Below, one piece after another: positions 51,801 to 59,983 of a stretch of DNA of 64,000 nucleotides. The notes under the pieces are model-generated. The model was not told where the DNA came from. It searched no databases and was given only the letters and a program-made list of their open reading frames with translations. Made by a program: the position numbers and the translations under genes. This stretch comes from an uncultured Akkermansia sp. (GTDB lineage: Bacteria > Verrucomicrobiota > Verrucomicrobiia > Verrucomicrobiales > Akkermansiaceae), in the NCBI GenBank assembly GCA_904501915.1, contig CAJGCV010000001.1, positions 1 through 64,000 on the forward strand. The letters are read 5' to 3'. Each line of letters opens with the position of its first letter. The stretch's first letter is position 1.

Positions 51801-52379
51801 CGGCAGTTGCACCGTGTTTCTACCGGGTTGCGTTGAAAAATTAATGCTCTCCATCGGGTGCGGAGCTGGTGCTCCGGGTGTCCGCATGAGATTTTCCAAC
51901 ATGGAGGCAACACCGGGAAGATTCAGCCCGAATGTAACCTCTTCAAATAAGGTGGGAGAGGTCAGATCGCCACCAATACGCAACAAAAGCGCGTAAATTT
52001 CCAATGCCAGGGATATCCGTTCAGCCTCCGTTCGACCAGATGCAGCCAGGGCCAGCGTAGCGGGCAGGGGATAAGCTGCTTCATATGCTGTTTTGAATCG
52101 TTCTGCAAGCCAGCTGTGCTCCACATTCGGGAAGTCATGGCGCAGGATATCCATAGCGGTATCCAGTTTATCCACACCGATATCCACCACCTGGCACATG
52201 ATGGAGGCAAAAAGGTCTGTGATGATACCAGCATGAGAACGGCGAGTCTCGTCTTTAGCTGCAATGCGGTGCGGGGCCGTGTTCAGCAGAGATGCCAGAA
52301 CGCTGCGCCCCCTCAGGATGCGCCGACGGAGCGAGCGGCGCATATAATTGGTATATGTCCTGATTCGCGGCGTTTTCAT
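48801..52379 (-). CDS. FHA-ABC fusion: ABCG-type transporter with FHA and N-terminal helical domain
   Basis: The protein has 1,192 residues. Residues of about 30-165 form a helical domain reminiscent of TerB-like folds. An extended beta-rich region follows. An FHA-like phosphothreonine-binding segment lies just before the ATPase (LTVGDIPVKGEMALNDGDLI). The ABC domain has Walker A GPSGSGKST, signature ISDGERTRLN, Walker B VFLIDEP and switch TLHRP. Six or so membrane segments (ABC2/ABCG type) follow, with a long extracytoplasmic part before the last one. It is the last gene of an eight-gene operon; its ATG overlaps the ykgJ stop by 4 bases. The substrate is unknown. FHA suggests control by threonine phosphorylation. 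Confidence 0.85.
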   Translation of the reverse strand: MKTPRIRTYTNYMRRSLRRRILRGRSVLASLLNTAPHRIAAKDETRRSHAGIITDLFASIMCQVVDIGVDKLDTAMDILRHDFPNVEHSWLAERFKTAYEAAYPLPATLALAASGRTEAERISLALEIYALLLRIGGDLTSPTLFEEVTFGLNLPGVASMLENLMRTPGAPAPHPMESINFSTQPGRNTVQLPVEENDVQFRAIRCVNFLLIINDSETPISVRGQVLGKGGVLPLSARQSVELQSCFFSYRTIVSLLQYQNTGVKLVNYLSLIGDRISMTRQKPRNCVARVTFGTEVEIDLLKEDVPFILGNASLQADKKHTCSYFEPFYIQDQGPFTFVDLADTETIGSSFQLDAAERKVLVTNLPYLTRSDALKLTPGLAPGVVFEVAYSRLSNTGTVRVLEGSSHSLTVGDIPVKGEMALNDGDLIALSGVQFLRCRFSSGVLEEETNLISSLTVRGLTRDFVRAGRVVDNIDFSLKRGEMACILGPSGSGKSTLLSMLAGHLQPSFGSITYNNERLTIDSVNLRRHIAFIPREDILDEAMTVGEHVYQASVTRRPRLGHVDRMRRVSTVLNFVGIGHLADRSVGRAGERTISDGERTRLNLGLDLTGTSEVFLIDEPISGLSSGDAERVIETLEDMSHGRILLCTLHRPAQTLLNRFKKVMVLDTHGQMAFWGSPQEMVEYFRNAAHEMRLRIPREAIAAGGADYVFEVLDAPARMLGNRQLENPNIWQERFEKYSYSHKKTEPVVEEQEETFRRIPRIRARSPIELWRLFRLWVSRTLLARVRSRLGLYAMLLEGPVLAALIAGTLRVSSDTPYTFYKSLHVPEYLFLSLVLAMFFGLTDAACEILRDRPLLRRESNYRLFTSGYLTAKVLVLTGIAGLQCALYLLVGNAILGIHYMFWEHFAVMLLTAFVGIALSLMVSAFVRSDRTALNIVPLLLVPQILLAGALIRFEEMNEFSPRIPEGIIPAAIDKRLSNLRHRVAYQDELTHDISSKPVPLVAEFCPLRYAFEMLFVVQTTNNLWELQTGRVNKLREQYKDSGSLDELRFIQRAALAFNGVASNVYEAKEILRRVNKAAMRHNEAFLERVIIEQDERIPRPGDQPAEFYFSNRKLTTMTEGVKTARKDGRTNEYRGFFLSPRQARPFAQQDHETDENSISTVLRNAIYLFIMGLMPILLAGWKLRRICRGK

Positions 52380-52726
52380 GAGTGGCACGAGTCAGACTTG
52401 CCGAATCCGGGGCAGCGTTGTTCCCAGCCCGGGAAGTTCCACTTATGGGGAAAATCCCGGCATTGTTGTGGTTTTACGGGCTGAATGCGGCATGTATTGT
52501 CAGCCTGCAGCATGATGCAGGCACCATCAGGAGCGTCAATCAGGGAGAGACCGCGACGATTCCTCTGCAAATGGCACAATTCATTGATAAAAGAGACTTC
52601 GTCCATACCGAGATAGGCCGCAATCGCTGTAATGTCTTCATCGGTCAGACACACGTTACCCTCCCAGCGGCAGCATGCACCGCAGCGCTGGCAGGAATGA
52701 ATAATCTGGGGCTTTTCGGTCTCCAT
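52376..52726 (-). CDS. YkgJ-family cysteine-cluster protein
   Basis: The 116-residue protein has the YkgJ/UPF0153 cysteine pattern: CQRCGACCRW at 12-21, a Cys at about 27, another in ADNTCRIQ, then QQCRDFP and EQRCPGF. These cysteines are predicted to bind zinc or iron or an Fe-S cluster. The biochemical role is not established. The ATG at 52726 follows the tsaB stop by 1 base, and the stop overlaps the FHA-ABC start by 4 bases, so translation is coupled on both sides. Confidence 0.86.
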   Translation of the reverse strand: METEKPQIIHSCQRCGACCRWEGNVCLTDEDITAIAAYLGMDEVSFINELCHLQRNRRGLSLIDAPDGACIMLQADNTCRIQPVKPQQCRDFPHKWNFPGWEQRCPGFGKSDSCHS

Positions 52727-52727
52727 T

Positions 52728-53351
52728 TTATATTTCCCAAGGTTTACGGACAGATGCTGTAATGTGCGGGGGACGCACATAAATGGGTTCCGCCGGGCGG
52801 GACGCAGCCGTTGCCTGTTGTTCGGGTGTCATGGCAAGCCAAGTACACACAATGCCCGAGGCCGTTGGATGGAGATTTTCTTTCCTGGCGCTGGTAATAC
52901 CGCGGTTGTCCAGCACACCCGCCGCTTCTGTGGTATAGATGGGGTGCGCGAGAGCCTGAACCTGCGCTGTGCTCATGACCTCGATTTTGCCGTCCGGGAG
53001 ACGCACCGTCCACCCACCGCGCCGGGCATCGGCTACGACACAGGCATCTCCATCTGCCAATTGTGCCCAGGATTCAAGCGCAACAAGTTTCGCGCCGGTC
53101 ACAGTGGCAATCCCTACACCTGCAGCCAGCGCAACACGTACGCCGCCGTAGCTTCCGGGACCAGCTCCGATGAGGATATAATCCGGCTGTTCTCCGTCAG
53201 ATAGTGCATCCAGCGCTTGCTGGAGCGCGGGGAAAAGGAATGCGTCATGGTTTCGCTCCGCCACCCATGTAGACGTGTATATCTCTGCATCATGCCGCCA
53301 AAGGGAGACAGATGCTTGTGAAACGGAGGTTTCTATGGCGAGCAGAATCAT
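52728..53351 (-). CDS. tsaB: tRNA threonylcarbamoyladenosine synthesis protein TsaB
   Basis: TsaB is the inactive ASKHA-fold partner of TsaD in making the t6A37 modification of ANN-decoding tRNAs. The 207-residue protein starts MILLAIETSVSQASVSLW, has ERNHDAFLFPALQQAL, and the GAGPGSYGGVRVALAAGVGI signature, all standard. The C-terminal part is diverse, as usual. It overlaps prmA upstream by 4 bases and is followed after 1 base by ykgJ. Confidence 0.93.
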   Translation of the reverse strand: MILLAIETSVSQASVSLWRHDAEIYTSTWVAERNHDAFLFPALQQALDALSDGEQPDYILIGAGPGSYGGVRVALAAGVGIATVTGAKLVALESWAQLADGDACVVADARRGGWTVRLPDGKIEVMSTAQVQALAHPIYTTEAAGVLDNRGITSARKENLHPTASGIVCTWLAMTPEQQATAASRPAEPIYVRPPHITASVRKPWEI

Positions 53352-54199
53352 GCCTGAGTCAGTTTAGCAGTCGTCCATTTACCGCGTGAAATGGTCTTCA
53401 GAACACGCAGCCCTGCGGCTTCTGCTGCTGCAAGAGTCTCTTCCGCCTGTGTATTCAGGATGCCCGATATAATCAGAATACCACCGGGCTTCATAGCTTG
53501 CAGCAAGCGAGGGAATGCCTTTTGCAACACGGTAGAGAACAGATTGGCCAGCACCACATCTGCCTGTTGCCCCGGAGCAGGAGTCCATTCAAACACATCC
53601 GCCTGGAAGAGATTCAGATTCTCCGCTCCGCCATTGCGTTCGATATTTCGGGCTGCCACTTCTACTGCCACCGGATCAAAATCGAAACTGATAGCGTGTG
53701 CTGCGCCCAGGCGCAACCCGGCAAGCGCCAGAACCCCGGTGCCGCAGCCGATATCAGCAAGCGTCCACGCTCCGGGGCTGAGAGTACGAACATGGTCACA
53801 GAGCATTCGCAGGCATGTGGAGGTGGTCGCGTGGTTACCTGTGCCGAAAGCTCGCTCAGCAGGGAAGGTGAGAATGATGCGGCGCGGGTATTTTGCCTGC
53901 AAATCAGCCAGTATGGAAGCGTCTGCCGATGCTGAAATGACTATTTTATCGCGAATGATGAGAGGCGGAGTGTTTTCCGGCGCAGTTGCTGCCACCCAGT
54001 CGGTTGTGGAGAGTTCTTCTATAGAGCCTCCATAACAGGCTTGCAAAACCAGCGCTTCCTCCATGCTTTCTGTATAAACATCAATGGAGATTCTGCTTGC
54101 CTGGAACCCCTCGGATATAACCGCACCCGGTAATTTACCGACGCGTTCCTGCCAGAGCGGTTCAGAATCAACTGCTGCATTCTTGTGCCATTGCCACAT
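53348..54199 (-). CDS. prmA: Ribosomal protein L11 methyltransferase (PrmA)
   Basis: PrmA trimethylates ribosomal protein L11 using S-adenosylmethionine. From ATG 54199 the protein has 283 residues: an N-terminal substrate-recognition domain (1-95), the linker with AFGTGNHATTS, then the Rossmann methyltransferase with ADIGCGTGVLALAGLRLGA and the acidic FDFDPVAVEVA. The VVLANLFSTVL segment corresponds to the family's motif IV. An upstream TTG is in frame but less likely. It is 21 bases after the DUF4340 gene. Confidence 0.92.
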   Translation of the reverse strand: MWQWHKNAAVDSEPLWQERVGKLPGAVISEGFQASRISIDVYTESMEEALVLQACYGGSIEELSTTDWVAATAPENTPPLIIRDKIVISASADASILADLQAKYPRRIILTFPAERAFGTGNHATTSTCLRMLCDHVRTLSPGAWTLADIGCGTGVLALAGLRLGAAHAISFDFDPVAVEVAARNIERNGGAENLNLFQADVFEWTPAPGQQADVVLANLFSTVLQKAFPRLLQAMKPGGILIISGILNTQAEETLAAAEAAGLRVLKTISRGKWTTAKLTQA

Positions 54200-54220
54200 A
54201 ATCAATAATGAAAGAATAAG

Positions 54221-56458
54221 TTACATTTCCAGGAAATCACCAGCCAGAGAGTTCGCAATTTCATACGGCAGGATGAAAAGCTGACCCGTTTCTACAAGCC
54301 GGCCATAGAAGAAAGGCGTGTCACTGTTGTACGAGGCCGGTGCAATTTCGATAGTTCTGGACTCTGGGCGTGTCTTTCGCGTCATGGATACCAGCGAACG
54401 CAGAATGTCCGCATCTGAACCGGTTTCCTGCAGCATTCCCTCGGGGGTATCTGTAATCATGCCGGCCTGTTCATCCTGTTCAATGACGGTGGATTCGACG
54501 TCGGAATAATCGGTTACCTCCAGGTCAATCTTTACACGGAAAGCGGGGTTCTGGAGGGCTGCCAATGCCTCTTCATCGGCTTCATCCAACCATTGGGAAA
54601 CCTTAAGGTCCTGCAGACGGCGCAGATAAAAAGCTGCGCGATTGGGGTTAATGCGCGGCGTAATATCTTTTCCGTTGAGAGTACCGCTCCATGTTTCACT
54701 CATATACTCATAATCAAGCACTAAGGGCGCTTTCTGATAATCCAGAGTAATTCTGCGAACCGCAGATACATTAAAATGGAGGAGATTGCGACTCTTCCAG
54801 TTTTCCAGTCTCAGGGAAAGCTTGCGTGTAAACTTCGGGCTGAGCCGGTAAATGGAATTGGCTCCCATTTCCGTGCCATACCAGGTGCGGCGTCCTGTCT
54901 CCGGATTAATAATCCGGCTTATCAGATAAGTGCGGGCAGACCGGTCTTTAACCATGGGCAAATCGTGCCCGAAGAGGGTTGCTCTCACTACGCACGGGCG
55001 CGGCATGATGGAGAGAATATAATCAGGCGTATTTAATTTGTATTCTGCCAGCAAGGCGGACATGTCCGCCCCGGGCGCGGCATCTGCCACCACTTCTTCA
55101 ACAGGAATCTGGCTCATTCCTTTGAGGAAGTTTGTGATGGTTTCATCTTCGGCCTTCTCGAAGCGTGTCGTGGCGGAGGCAACCATCCAGTTATCCGGCA
55201 CCTTACTGTCTTCGTCTCCTGGTATCAGCAGCATGCGCATAGCTCCGCTACCATGAGTTGAGCGCAGAGAAAAACGGGAGACATCTGCAGCATCCAGTTC
55301 CGTGAATTTCATGGAACGGAGGGAGGTCAGCGTCATAGGAATCGCTGAGACAGTAGTCTGCTCACGCGCCATGCGTATCTGGGCCAGAGCCTTGCCCGGT
55401 AACACCGGCAGCTCACATACTGCTTTTATCAGTCTGGCATAGCTGCCCACGTGGCGGATTCTCGGTTCTGCCAGCAGAGTAAAGACAACAGGCCGGTCAT
55501 TTATGATTGCGTGGCAGTATTTCTGATCATCTCCATTCTGGGTGAATGTGTCGTATATATTCAGGATATATGATTTATTCCCCCATTCTCCCTGAAGTGT
55601 GATGGTGTACAATGGTTTCTCCGGCAGAGTAACTTCAACGGCATCTTCCACGCGGGTTGCCTTCAGATTCTGGAGGCTCTGCACCAGTTTGTACACCTGG
55701 TCATCATCTGCGCCTGTGATTACAGGAGAAACGATAGTCCAGGGGGATTCTGTGCTGATGCGCTGGATTTTCAAATCGCCGGCTTCTGAGTCAGGCGAAG
55801 AAATGGTAATATGGCGCAGCAGGTCCGGGTCAAAACGGAAAGGATAGGGGTCTCGGAGTGCTTCCAGCCCATCTTTAAAAATGCTGAGGATATTTCCACT
55901 CACCACGTGGATGCGCTTATCGCGTCCGTAGAAATTGGTGCGCAGATAGGTGGTGGGTAACAAGCTCTGACCATCACCTGCATCCGCCAGCCATGGACTG
56001 GAACTGCCGAGCGTATAGCGGGCCACGGTTGTCAGGCTGTCTTTCCCCTGTGGGCGTTTCAGCGTAATGTGGTAGGGCGAGGTTTCCACGCCGAATTCGC
56101 GCATATTGTTGCGCGTAACGTTATTGAGGGGCAGGGTGTCAACCAGTTTAGCCTGAGCGGTGAAAGCGAATACTGCATCTGCTACTTCCGGAGCCAGTCT
56201 GTCCTTGAACGGTCTGACAATCCACCATGTTCCTTGTTCGTCTTTGGCACAGACGATAACATCGTGCAAATCCTGGATGCGCATCCAGCAGACTTCCTTA
56301 AGCTGGCTGAGATTTTCTTTTGAGAATAAGGGCATGCCCGGCTCAAAGCGATACCAGCCGGTAACGCGCGCGAGGTTGCCGTCGATGGCAAGAAACGTGG
56401 CCAGAGTTACGGCACCTGCCGCAAGCAGAGACAGCAAGATGGTGGGAAGAATTCTCAT
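54221..56458 (-). CDS. DUF4340 domain protein of a Gld-type ABC system
   Basis: The 745-residue protein has one N-terminal membrane segment (residues 5-25) and a large periplasmic part made of repeated DUF4340-type beta units (for example FAFTAQAKLVDTLP, LVQSLQNLKATRVED, LRRLQDLKVSQWLDEADEEA). DUF4340 proteins typically accompany GldG-like auxiliary proteins in ABC systems of unclear substrate. It starts 9 bases after the gldG-like stop. Its role is probably structural or regulatory in the same envelope complex. Confidence 0.85.
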   Translation of the reverse strand: MRILPTILLSLLAAGAVTLATFLAIDGNLARVTGWYRFEPGMPLFSKENLSQLKEVCWMRIQDLHDVIVCAKDEQGTWWIVRPFKDRLAPEVADAVFAFTAQAKLVDTLPLNNVTRNNMREFGVETSPYHITLKRPQGKDSLTTVARYTLGSSSPWLADAGDGQSLLPTTYLRTNFYGRDKRIHVVSGNILSIFKDGLEALRDPYPFRFDPDLLRHITISSPDSEAGDLKIQRISTESPWTIVSPVITGADDDQVYKLVQSLQNLKATRVEDAVEVTLPEKPLYTITLQGEWGNKSYILNIYDTFTQNGDDQKYCHAIINDRPVVFTLLAEPRIRHVGSYARLIKAVCELPVLPGKALAQIRMAREQTTVSAIPMTLTSLRSMKFTELDAADVSRFSLRSTHGSGAMRMLLIPGDEDSKVPDNWMVASATTRFEKAEDETITNFLKGMSQIPVEEVVADAAPGADMSALLAEYKLNTPDYILSIMPRPCVVRATLFGHDLPMVKDRSARTYLISRIINPETGRRTWYGTEMGANSIYRLSPKFTRKLSLRLENWKSRNLLHFNVSAVRRITLDYQKAPLVLDYEYMSETWSGTLNGKDITPRINPNRAAFYLRRLQDLKVSQWLDEADEEALAALQNPAFRVKIDLEVTDYSDVESTVIEQDEQAGMITDTPEGMLQETGSDADILRSLVSMTRKTRPESRTIEIAPASYNSDTPFFYGRLVETGQLFILPYEIANSLAGDFLEM

Positions 56459-56467
56459 GTAAAGAAA

Positions 56468-57994
56468 TTAGTGACGGCGAGTATTCCAGATGATGACTGC
56501 AACGAAGAACGCCAGCAGAGGCATGACAAGCAGCGTCAGATTCTCCAGCATGCTGCGGGTGTGGCGATTCAGGTCGATTTTCATGGTGAGGTCCTGATTC
56601 GCGCTCTTGCCTCCATATTCCGGGCGGCTGCACATCCATGCCCAGAGGGTGTGCATATAGTCACGCTGTTCCGTTTTTGCATTTTCTTTCGAGAGCATGT
56701 CTATATTGCCCATCACAATCATGGTGGAAAGGTTATTGGGGTCGCGGGGTGTACCACGAGTAACTGCAGCAGCAAGGCAGAGCGGTCCCAGACGGTCTTC
56801 ACCCTGGGTGAATGAAGGTTCAAGATCAAGCCTGGTTTCACCGTAGTAGGCATCGGTTGAATGGAGCAGGGGATATGTGCTCAATTTGCGCATGGCTGCA
56901 ACATTTTCATCCCCGTGTTCCAGCGTGAGGGACATGCACTGCCCCTCCACCAGCGTGGTTCCGTTCCAGAAAGCCTTGGTGCAGTTAAGCCCCTTGGGGA
57001 AAACCGCGCTGATGTCGTAATAAGCCCGCTTGCGGTCGCGCAGGAGCACACGGTCACTGTTGGGGCGGATTCCTTGCTCGCGCAGGAACCGGTACAAGCG
57101 AGGAAGTTTGTTGTTGACCGTGGGATCCAGCGCAACAAAGAAAGCATTTCTGCCGTCGCGCTCCCAGAATTCACGCAGGACAGACATTTCCTTATCTGTG
57201 AAATCTGACTGAGGTGAAATAATAATAAGGCCTTCTGCGTTTCTCGGCAGCACATCGATGTTGGCAATATCCACCCAGGAGAGCTGTATATTAAGCGCAT
57301 TGGTGATATTACCGATGGATTCCAGCAGCGTCTGGTCATCCCGCGAAACACCACCTTTGCCTTCTACCACGCACATGTGGCGCATATTGCCTTCCACAGC
57401 CTCAGTAATGGCACCGCAGACTACCTCATCCATCATGAGAGCAACTGCACGGCGGCTTTCATCTGGCAGGGTCTCATACTTGATGAAGGATGTACCGGGA
57501 CGAATACGCACATGCTGGCGGTCGCTGTGTCGCTCTTCAAAGGTCTTGATGGGAGTGTTGGGGTTCTTTCTGGCATCGATGATGCAGAGGTCCTGTTTGA
57601 ACTCCACGCCATAGATCTGTGAAATTTCGCGAGCGCGGTTCGGCTGGCGTATGGGGTCAAAGCGTTCGATTTCAATTTTCCCATTTCCTACGCGTTCGTA
57701 TTCCTCGAGCAATGAATACATGCGGGAGTAATTCGGCGTCGAGCGCTTAAACGCAAAGATGATACGCACGGGGGTGTCGCGTTTCTGAATCCGGTCGCTT
57801 GATAACACGTTTACGGTACGGTCAGAAATCGTATAACGCAAATCCTGAGAAAGGTCTCTGCGGGCATATTCATGACAACCTACATAGTTGCAGGCGACCA
57901 CGATAATGGCCAGCAGAAGAAGATTCAGCCAGGCAAGCGGGTTGTATTTCTGCTTGCGGGCGTCAGGATGACCAGTATAAGTCTTTTTTTTCAT
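56468..57994 (-). CDS. GldG-like ABC auxiliary protein
   Basis: The 508-residue protein has a membrane helix at about 20-42, a periplasmic ABC_transp_aux domain (residues of about 55-450, with the typical ISDRTVNVLSS start) and a second helix at the C-terminus (LTLLVMPLLAFFVAVIIW). GldG-type proteins combine with GldF and GldA in an ABC complex needed for gliding in Bacteroidetes, but close relatives occur in non-gliding bacteria with unknown roles. It lies between the permease (28 bases) and the DUF4340 gene (9 bases). Confidence 0.87.
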   Translation of the reverse strand: MKKKTYTGHPDARKQKYNPLAWLNLLLLAIIVVACNYVGCHEYARRDLSQDLRYTISDRTVNVLSSDRIQKRDTPVRIIFAFKRSTPNYSRMYSLLEEYERVGNGKIEIERFDPIRQPNRAREISQIYGVEFKQDLCIIDARKNPNTPIKTFEERHSDRQHVRIRPGTSFIKYETLPDESRRAVALMMDEVVCGAITEAVEGNMRHMCVVEGKGGVSRDDQTLLESIGNITNALNIQLSWVDIANIDVLPRNAEGLIIISPQSDFTDKEMSVLREFWERDGRNAFFVALDPTVNNKLPRLYRFLREQGIRPNSDRVLLRDRKRAYYDISAVFPKGLNCTKAFWNGTTLVEGQCMSLTLEHGDENVAAMRKLSTYPLLHSTDAYYGETRLDLEPSFTQGEDRLGPLCLAAAVTRGTPRDPNNLSTMIVMGNIDMLSKENAKTEQRDYMHTLWAWMCSRPEYGGKSANQDLTMKIDLNRHTRSMLENLTLLVMPLLAFFVAVIIWNTRRH

Positions 57995-58022
57995 ATTGCC
58001 GGTAAAAGATGCTATTCAATTA

Positions 58023-58847
58023 TTAACGATGCCAGCGGCGATAGTCCACCACGCGTTTTGTCAGGGCTAATGTAAACACCGTCAGGCTTACGTACAGTAC
58101 GATGGGGCGTGTATCCATCAGACCGCGCGTGAAGGAACTGATCTGTTCGGATATGGACATGTAATGGAATGCCGGAGCTGCCGGGAATTCGCCCCAGAGT
58201 TCAGGCACACGCCCCATGAAGTAGTAGATGATGATAACGCAGGTGCAGACGATGCCGGCTATAATCTGACTTCTGGTAAGAGAAGAACAAAGAAGCCCGA
58301 GCGAAATAAAGAAACTACCAGAGATGAAGAGGATGCTGATGGGGCCGTACCAGTCGACCGGGGTGTAATTGATCCGGCCTTCCGGGACAACGTCGTATCG
58401 GATGCTGGTGTATAGATTGCCCAGATCGCTCATGCTCGGATATAACAGCATGGGAAGCCACAGAATCGTGTAGAACACAAGGGAGGCAAGGTATTTTCCA
58501 ATCACAATCTGGGTGGTTGTCACTGGTGCCGTCAGCAGCCCTTCCATCGTGCCATGACTTTCTTCTTCTGCCATGGAGCGCATCGTTACCAACGGGAAAA
58601 TAAAAATGAAGAAAAACCAGAAGTTAACATTGTCCAGCATGTAGTACATGATGCTCTCACCGGTGGCCTTACTCATGGTCTGGATGGCGGTCTGCAACCA
58701 GAAACCCTGCATAGCTATGGCGCATGCCAGGATGACCCAGCCGAAAGGTGTGCAGAGGAAACTCTTGATTTCTCTTGCAAAAATGGTACGCAGTGTATAA
58801 AACCAGCTGCGGGTGCGGGAAATGGATGTATTGGCGTTTTCCGACAT
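58023..58847 (-). CDS. GldF-like ABC-2 permease
   Basis: The 274-residue permease has six hydrophobic segments and the hallmark early FAREIKSFLCTPFGWVILA. A MRSMAEEESHGTMEGLLTAP segment follows, typical of GldF/ABC-2 proteins. It forms the membrane channel with the ATPase encoded 13 bases upstream. The transported substrate is unknown. Confidence 0.9.
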   Translation of the reverse strand: MSENANTSISRTRSWFYTLRTIFAREIKSFLCTPFGWVILACAIAMQGFWLQTAIQTMSKATGESIMYYMLDNVNFWFFFIFIFPLVTMRSMAEEESHGTMEGLLTAPVTTTQIVIGKYLASLVFYTILWLPMLLYPSMSDLGNLYTSIRYDVVPEGRINYTPVDWYGPISILFISGSFFISLGLLCSSLTRSQIIAGIVCTCVIIIYYFMGRVPELWGEFPAAPAFHYMSISEQISSFTRGLMDTRPIVLYVSLTVFTLALTKRVVDYRRWHR

Positions 58848-58860
58848 AGATATTGAAACG

Positions 58861-59802
58861 TTAGTCTTTTCGGGTCATTTCTACGAATACATCTTCGAGG
58901 CTGGGTATATGCCGATAGATGTGACGCATGGGGAAATGGTGTGCTGCAATGATAGCTGCTGCTTTTTCTCGTGTGTCTGTCCCCGGTTCTGCGCGTACAA
59001 TGACGTGGTGCCAGCCGCCGGGCAGGGTGTCTTCCACTATTACTTTCTTAACCGGAGCAAAATCTTCCAGCTCTTTGACTACAACATCCAAATCGCCCTT
59101 GAATTCAATAGAAACACGACCAGCTGCGCGAAGCCCTCGCGTCAGATTGGTCGGGGTGTCGTTCGCTTTAATCTTGCCCTGGTCGATGATGATAACCTTA
59201 TTGCAAATCATTTCCACTTCACTCAGGATGTGTGTGGAAAGAATAACGGTGTGTTCTTCGGCTAATGAGCGCACTAATTCCCGAATCTGTCGTATCTGAT
59301 TGGGGTCCAGACCGTTAGTAGGTTCGTCAAGTATAAGCAAATCCGGGTTGCCCAGCAGCGCATCTGCCAGTCCGACTCGTTGGCGGTAGCCTTTGGAAAG
59401 CGTGCTGATGAGGTTCTTACGCTTGGGCTCAAGTCCGCAGCGATCCACAACCCAGCCGACTTGCTGGCGCACGGATTTGCCACATATGCCTTTGAGGCGT
59501 GCGCGGTACTCCAGATACTGCGTTACGCGCATGTCATCGTACAACGGCACATTTTCAGGCATATATCCCAGATGCCGGCGGGATTCCAACGGCTCGTCGA
59601 TGATATCGTGCCCGGCAATGCTCGCTGTGCCGGCTGTCGGAGGCAGATATCCGGTCAACATTTTCATTGTAGTTGTCTTTCCTGCGCCGTTCGGGCCAAG
59701 AAATCCGACAATCTCTCCTTTTTCAATCGAAAATGTTGCATCCTGAACCGCCGTAAAGCGTCCAAAAACTTTATGCAGATGCTCAACTGTCACCATACTC
59801 AT
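58861..59802 (-). CDS. GldA-like ABC transporter ATPase
   Basis: The 313-residue ATPase has Walker A GPNGAGKTTTMKML, signature LSKGYRQRVGLADALL, Walker B LLILDEPTNGLDP and a switch histidine in LSTHILSEV. A C-terminal extension (residues 215-313) is usual for this subgroup. It opens the eight-gene operon gldA-gldF-gldG-DUF4340-prmA-tsaB-ykgJ-FHA/ABC, whose gene gaps range from 4-base overlaps to 28 bases. ATG 59802 lies 11 bases after the -10 of TTGAAA-16-TAAAAT; ATG 59796 is also possible. Confidence 0.92.
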   Translation of the reverse strand: MSMVTVEHLHKVFGRFTAVQDATFSIEKGEIVGFLGPNGAGKTTTMKMLTGYLPPTAGTASIAGHDIIDEPLESRRHLGYMPENVPLYDDMRVTQYLEYRARLKGICGKSVRQQVGWVVDRCGLEPKRKNLISTLSKGYRQRVGLADALLGNPDLLILDEPTNGLDPNQIRQIRELVRSLAEEHTVILSTHILSEVEMICNKVIIIDQGKIKANDTPTNLTRGLRAAGRVSIEFKGDLDVVVKELEDFAPVKKVIVEDTLPGGWHHVIVRAEPGTDTREKAAAIIAAHHFPMRHIYRHIPSLEDVFVEMTRKD

Positions 59803-59813
59803 AAGCGCGAAGC

Positions 59814-59841
59814 ATTTTAACAGCTTTTCCGGCTATTTCAA
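59814..59841 (-). promoter_or_regulatory. Promoter of the gldA operon
   Basis: TTGAAA (59841-59836), 16-base spacer, TAAAAT (59819-59814), 11 bases before the first ATG. Confidence 0.65.
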
Positions 59842-59885
59842 GCTGATTCTTTCCTGCTGCCGCAAACTAGGTTTTAATTACGCAT

Positions 59886-59902
59886 TACGCATATTATGCG
59901 TA
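59886..59902. promoter_or_regulatory. Perfect 17-base palindrome between divergent operons
   Basis: TACGCATATTATGCGTA, 8-1-8, lies in the 181-base gap between gldA and osmC, 45 bases behind the gldA -35 and 44 before the osmC -35. A dimeric regulator is the simplest explanation. TTACGCATTACGCA just before it adds a direct repeat. Confidence 0.5.
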
Positions 59903-59945
59903 GTTGTAAATTTCTTTTTTTTTCCTTTCCTGTCGCGATTCTCTC

Positions 59946-59975
59946 TTGACTATGCCCTGATGCGAGGAGTAGTAT
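59946..59975 (+). promoter_or_regulatory. Promoter of osmC-like gene
   Basis: TTGACT (59946-59951), 18-base spacer, TAGTAT (59970-59975), 8 bases before the ATG. Confidence 0.6.
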
Positions 59976-59983
59976 GATGTTCT

